From NCBI GenBank assembly GCA_964419545.1, contig CAYQQU010000143.1:1-5691 (forward strand): a DNA stretch of 5,691 bases. Reading direction: 5' to 3'. The notes beneath the pieces are model-generated. The model worked only from the letters and a program-made list of their open reading frames with translations. It was not told the origin of the DNA and did not search any database. Below are positions 5,557 through 5,691 of this stretch, piece after piece. Both the position numbers and the translations under genes were made by a program. Origin of the DNA: CAYQQU01 sp964419545. GTDB taxonomy: Bacteria; Bacteroidota; Bacteroidia; Chitinophagales; Saprospiraceae. The stretch's first letter is position 1. Every line of letters begins with the position of its first letter.

Positions 5557-5691
5557 AAAAATGGTGTTACGTTTATTACATGAGGTCTACCCTTCTAATT
5601 AATCCTCCCAGGTGAGCTGTGTACATTAACACAAAAGTGGGTGTACCCGTCGTTTGATGTAAGCAAAAATAATTATCTTGCTTTATGATGT
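5557..5691. other. Non-coding right end, no gene recognised
   Basis: No plausible reading frame is seen on either strand. Small symmetric features are GGGT-GT-ACCC (5639-5648), TGTGT with ACACA six bases later (5618-5633), and a 6-bp stem AAGCAA/TTGCTT with an 11-base loop (5661-5683). None has a T-tract or another decisive context. Together with 5332-5556 this forms a gene-free region of at least 360 bp upstream of the GTPase gene. Confidence 0.5.

Noticed and set aside
1..5691. CRISPR array, rRNA or tRNA genes
   Set aside because: No regularly spaced direct repeats and no recognisable structural RNA sequence were seen on either strand.

Overview
The window looks like a chromosomal segment of a Bacteroidota (Cytophaga/Flavobacteria-type) bacterium. 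It carries a TonB-dependent receptor with an N-terminal carboxypeptidase-regulatory-like domain and a lipoprotein with a SPII lipobox. Most genes have A-rich rather than strong Shine-Dalgarno leaders, and base composition is moderate to low GC. All four intact genes lie on the minus strand, so the text below reads from high to low coordinates.

Right part (5691 to 3785): a regulatory region without a recognisable gene (5332-5691) leads into a COG0523/CobW-family GTPase (4378-5331), probably a metallochaperone. It is followed 38 bp later by mogA (3785-4339), the molybdopterin adenylyltransferase. The leader of the GTPase gene holds a 15-bp inverted repeat (5542-5556) and a 123-bp foldback element (5372-5494). 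The element has perfect 26-bp arms, extra hairpins, and a flanking CTAA direct repeat that looks like a target-site duplication, so it is most likely a MITE inserted in the 5' leader.

Middle (3784 to 3328): a decayed IS transposase remnant (about 3471-3758), then the control region of the next transcription unit. That region holds a second copy of the 15-bp inverted repeat (3374-3388), which overlaps a plausible Bacteroidota -7 element.

Left part (3327 to 1): a ZnuD-like TonB-dependent receptor (1015-3327) and, 32 bp downstream, a lipoprotein made of two tandem cupin repeats with HxH motifs (245-982). Below this is a GC-rich non-coding stretch with a long foldback (69-124) and a 16-bp palindrome (180-195).

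The main inference is a small two-operon metal regulon. Both operons carry almost the same operator: TGCAACGATGTTGCA and TGCAACGCTGTTGCA when one copy is read on the opposite strand. An outer-membrane zinc-type receptor, a periplasmic/outer-membrane cupin lipoprotein and a cytosolic GTPase chaperone fit a zinc-starvation response controlled by a Fur/Zur-type repressor. The presence of mogA in the set is unexpected. No regulator gene is present in the window, so regulator identity and metal are inferred.
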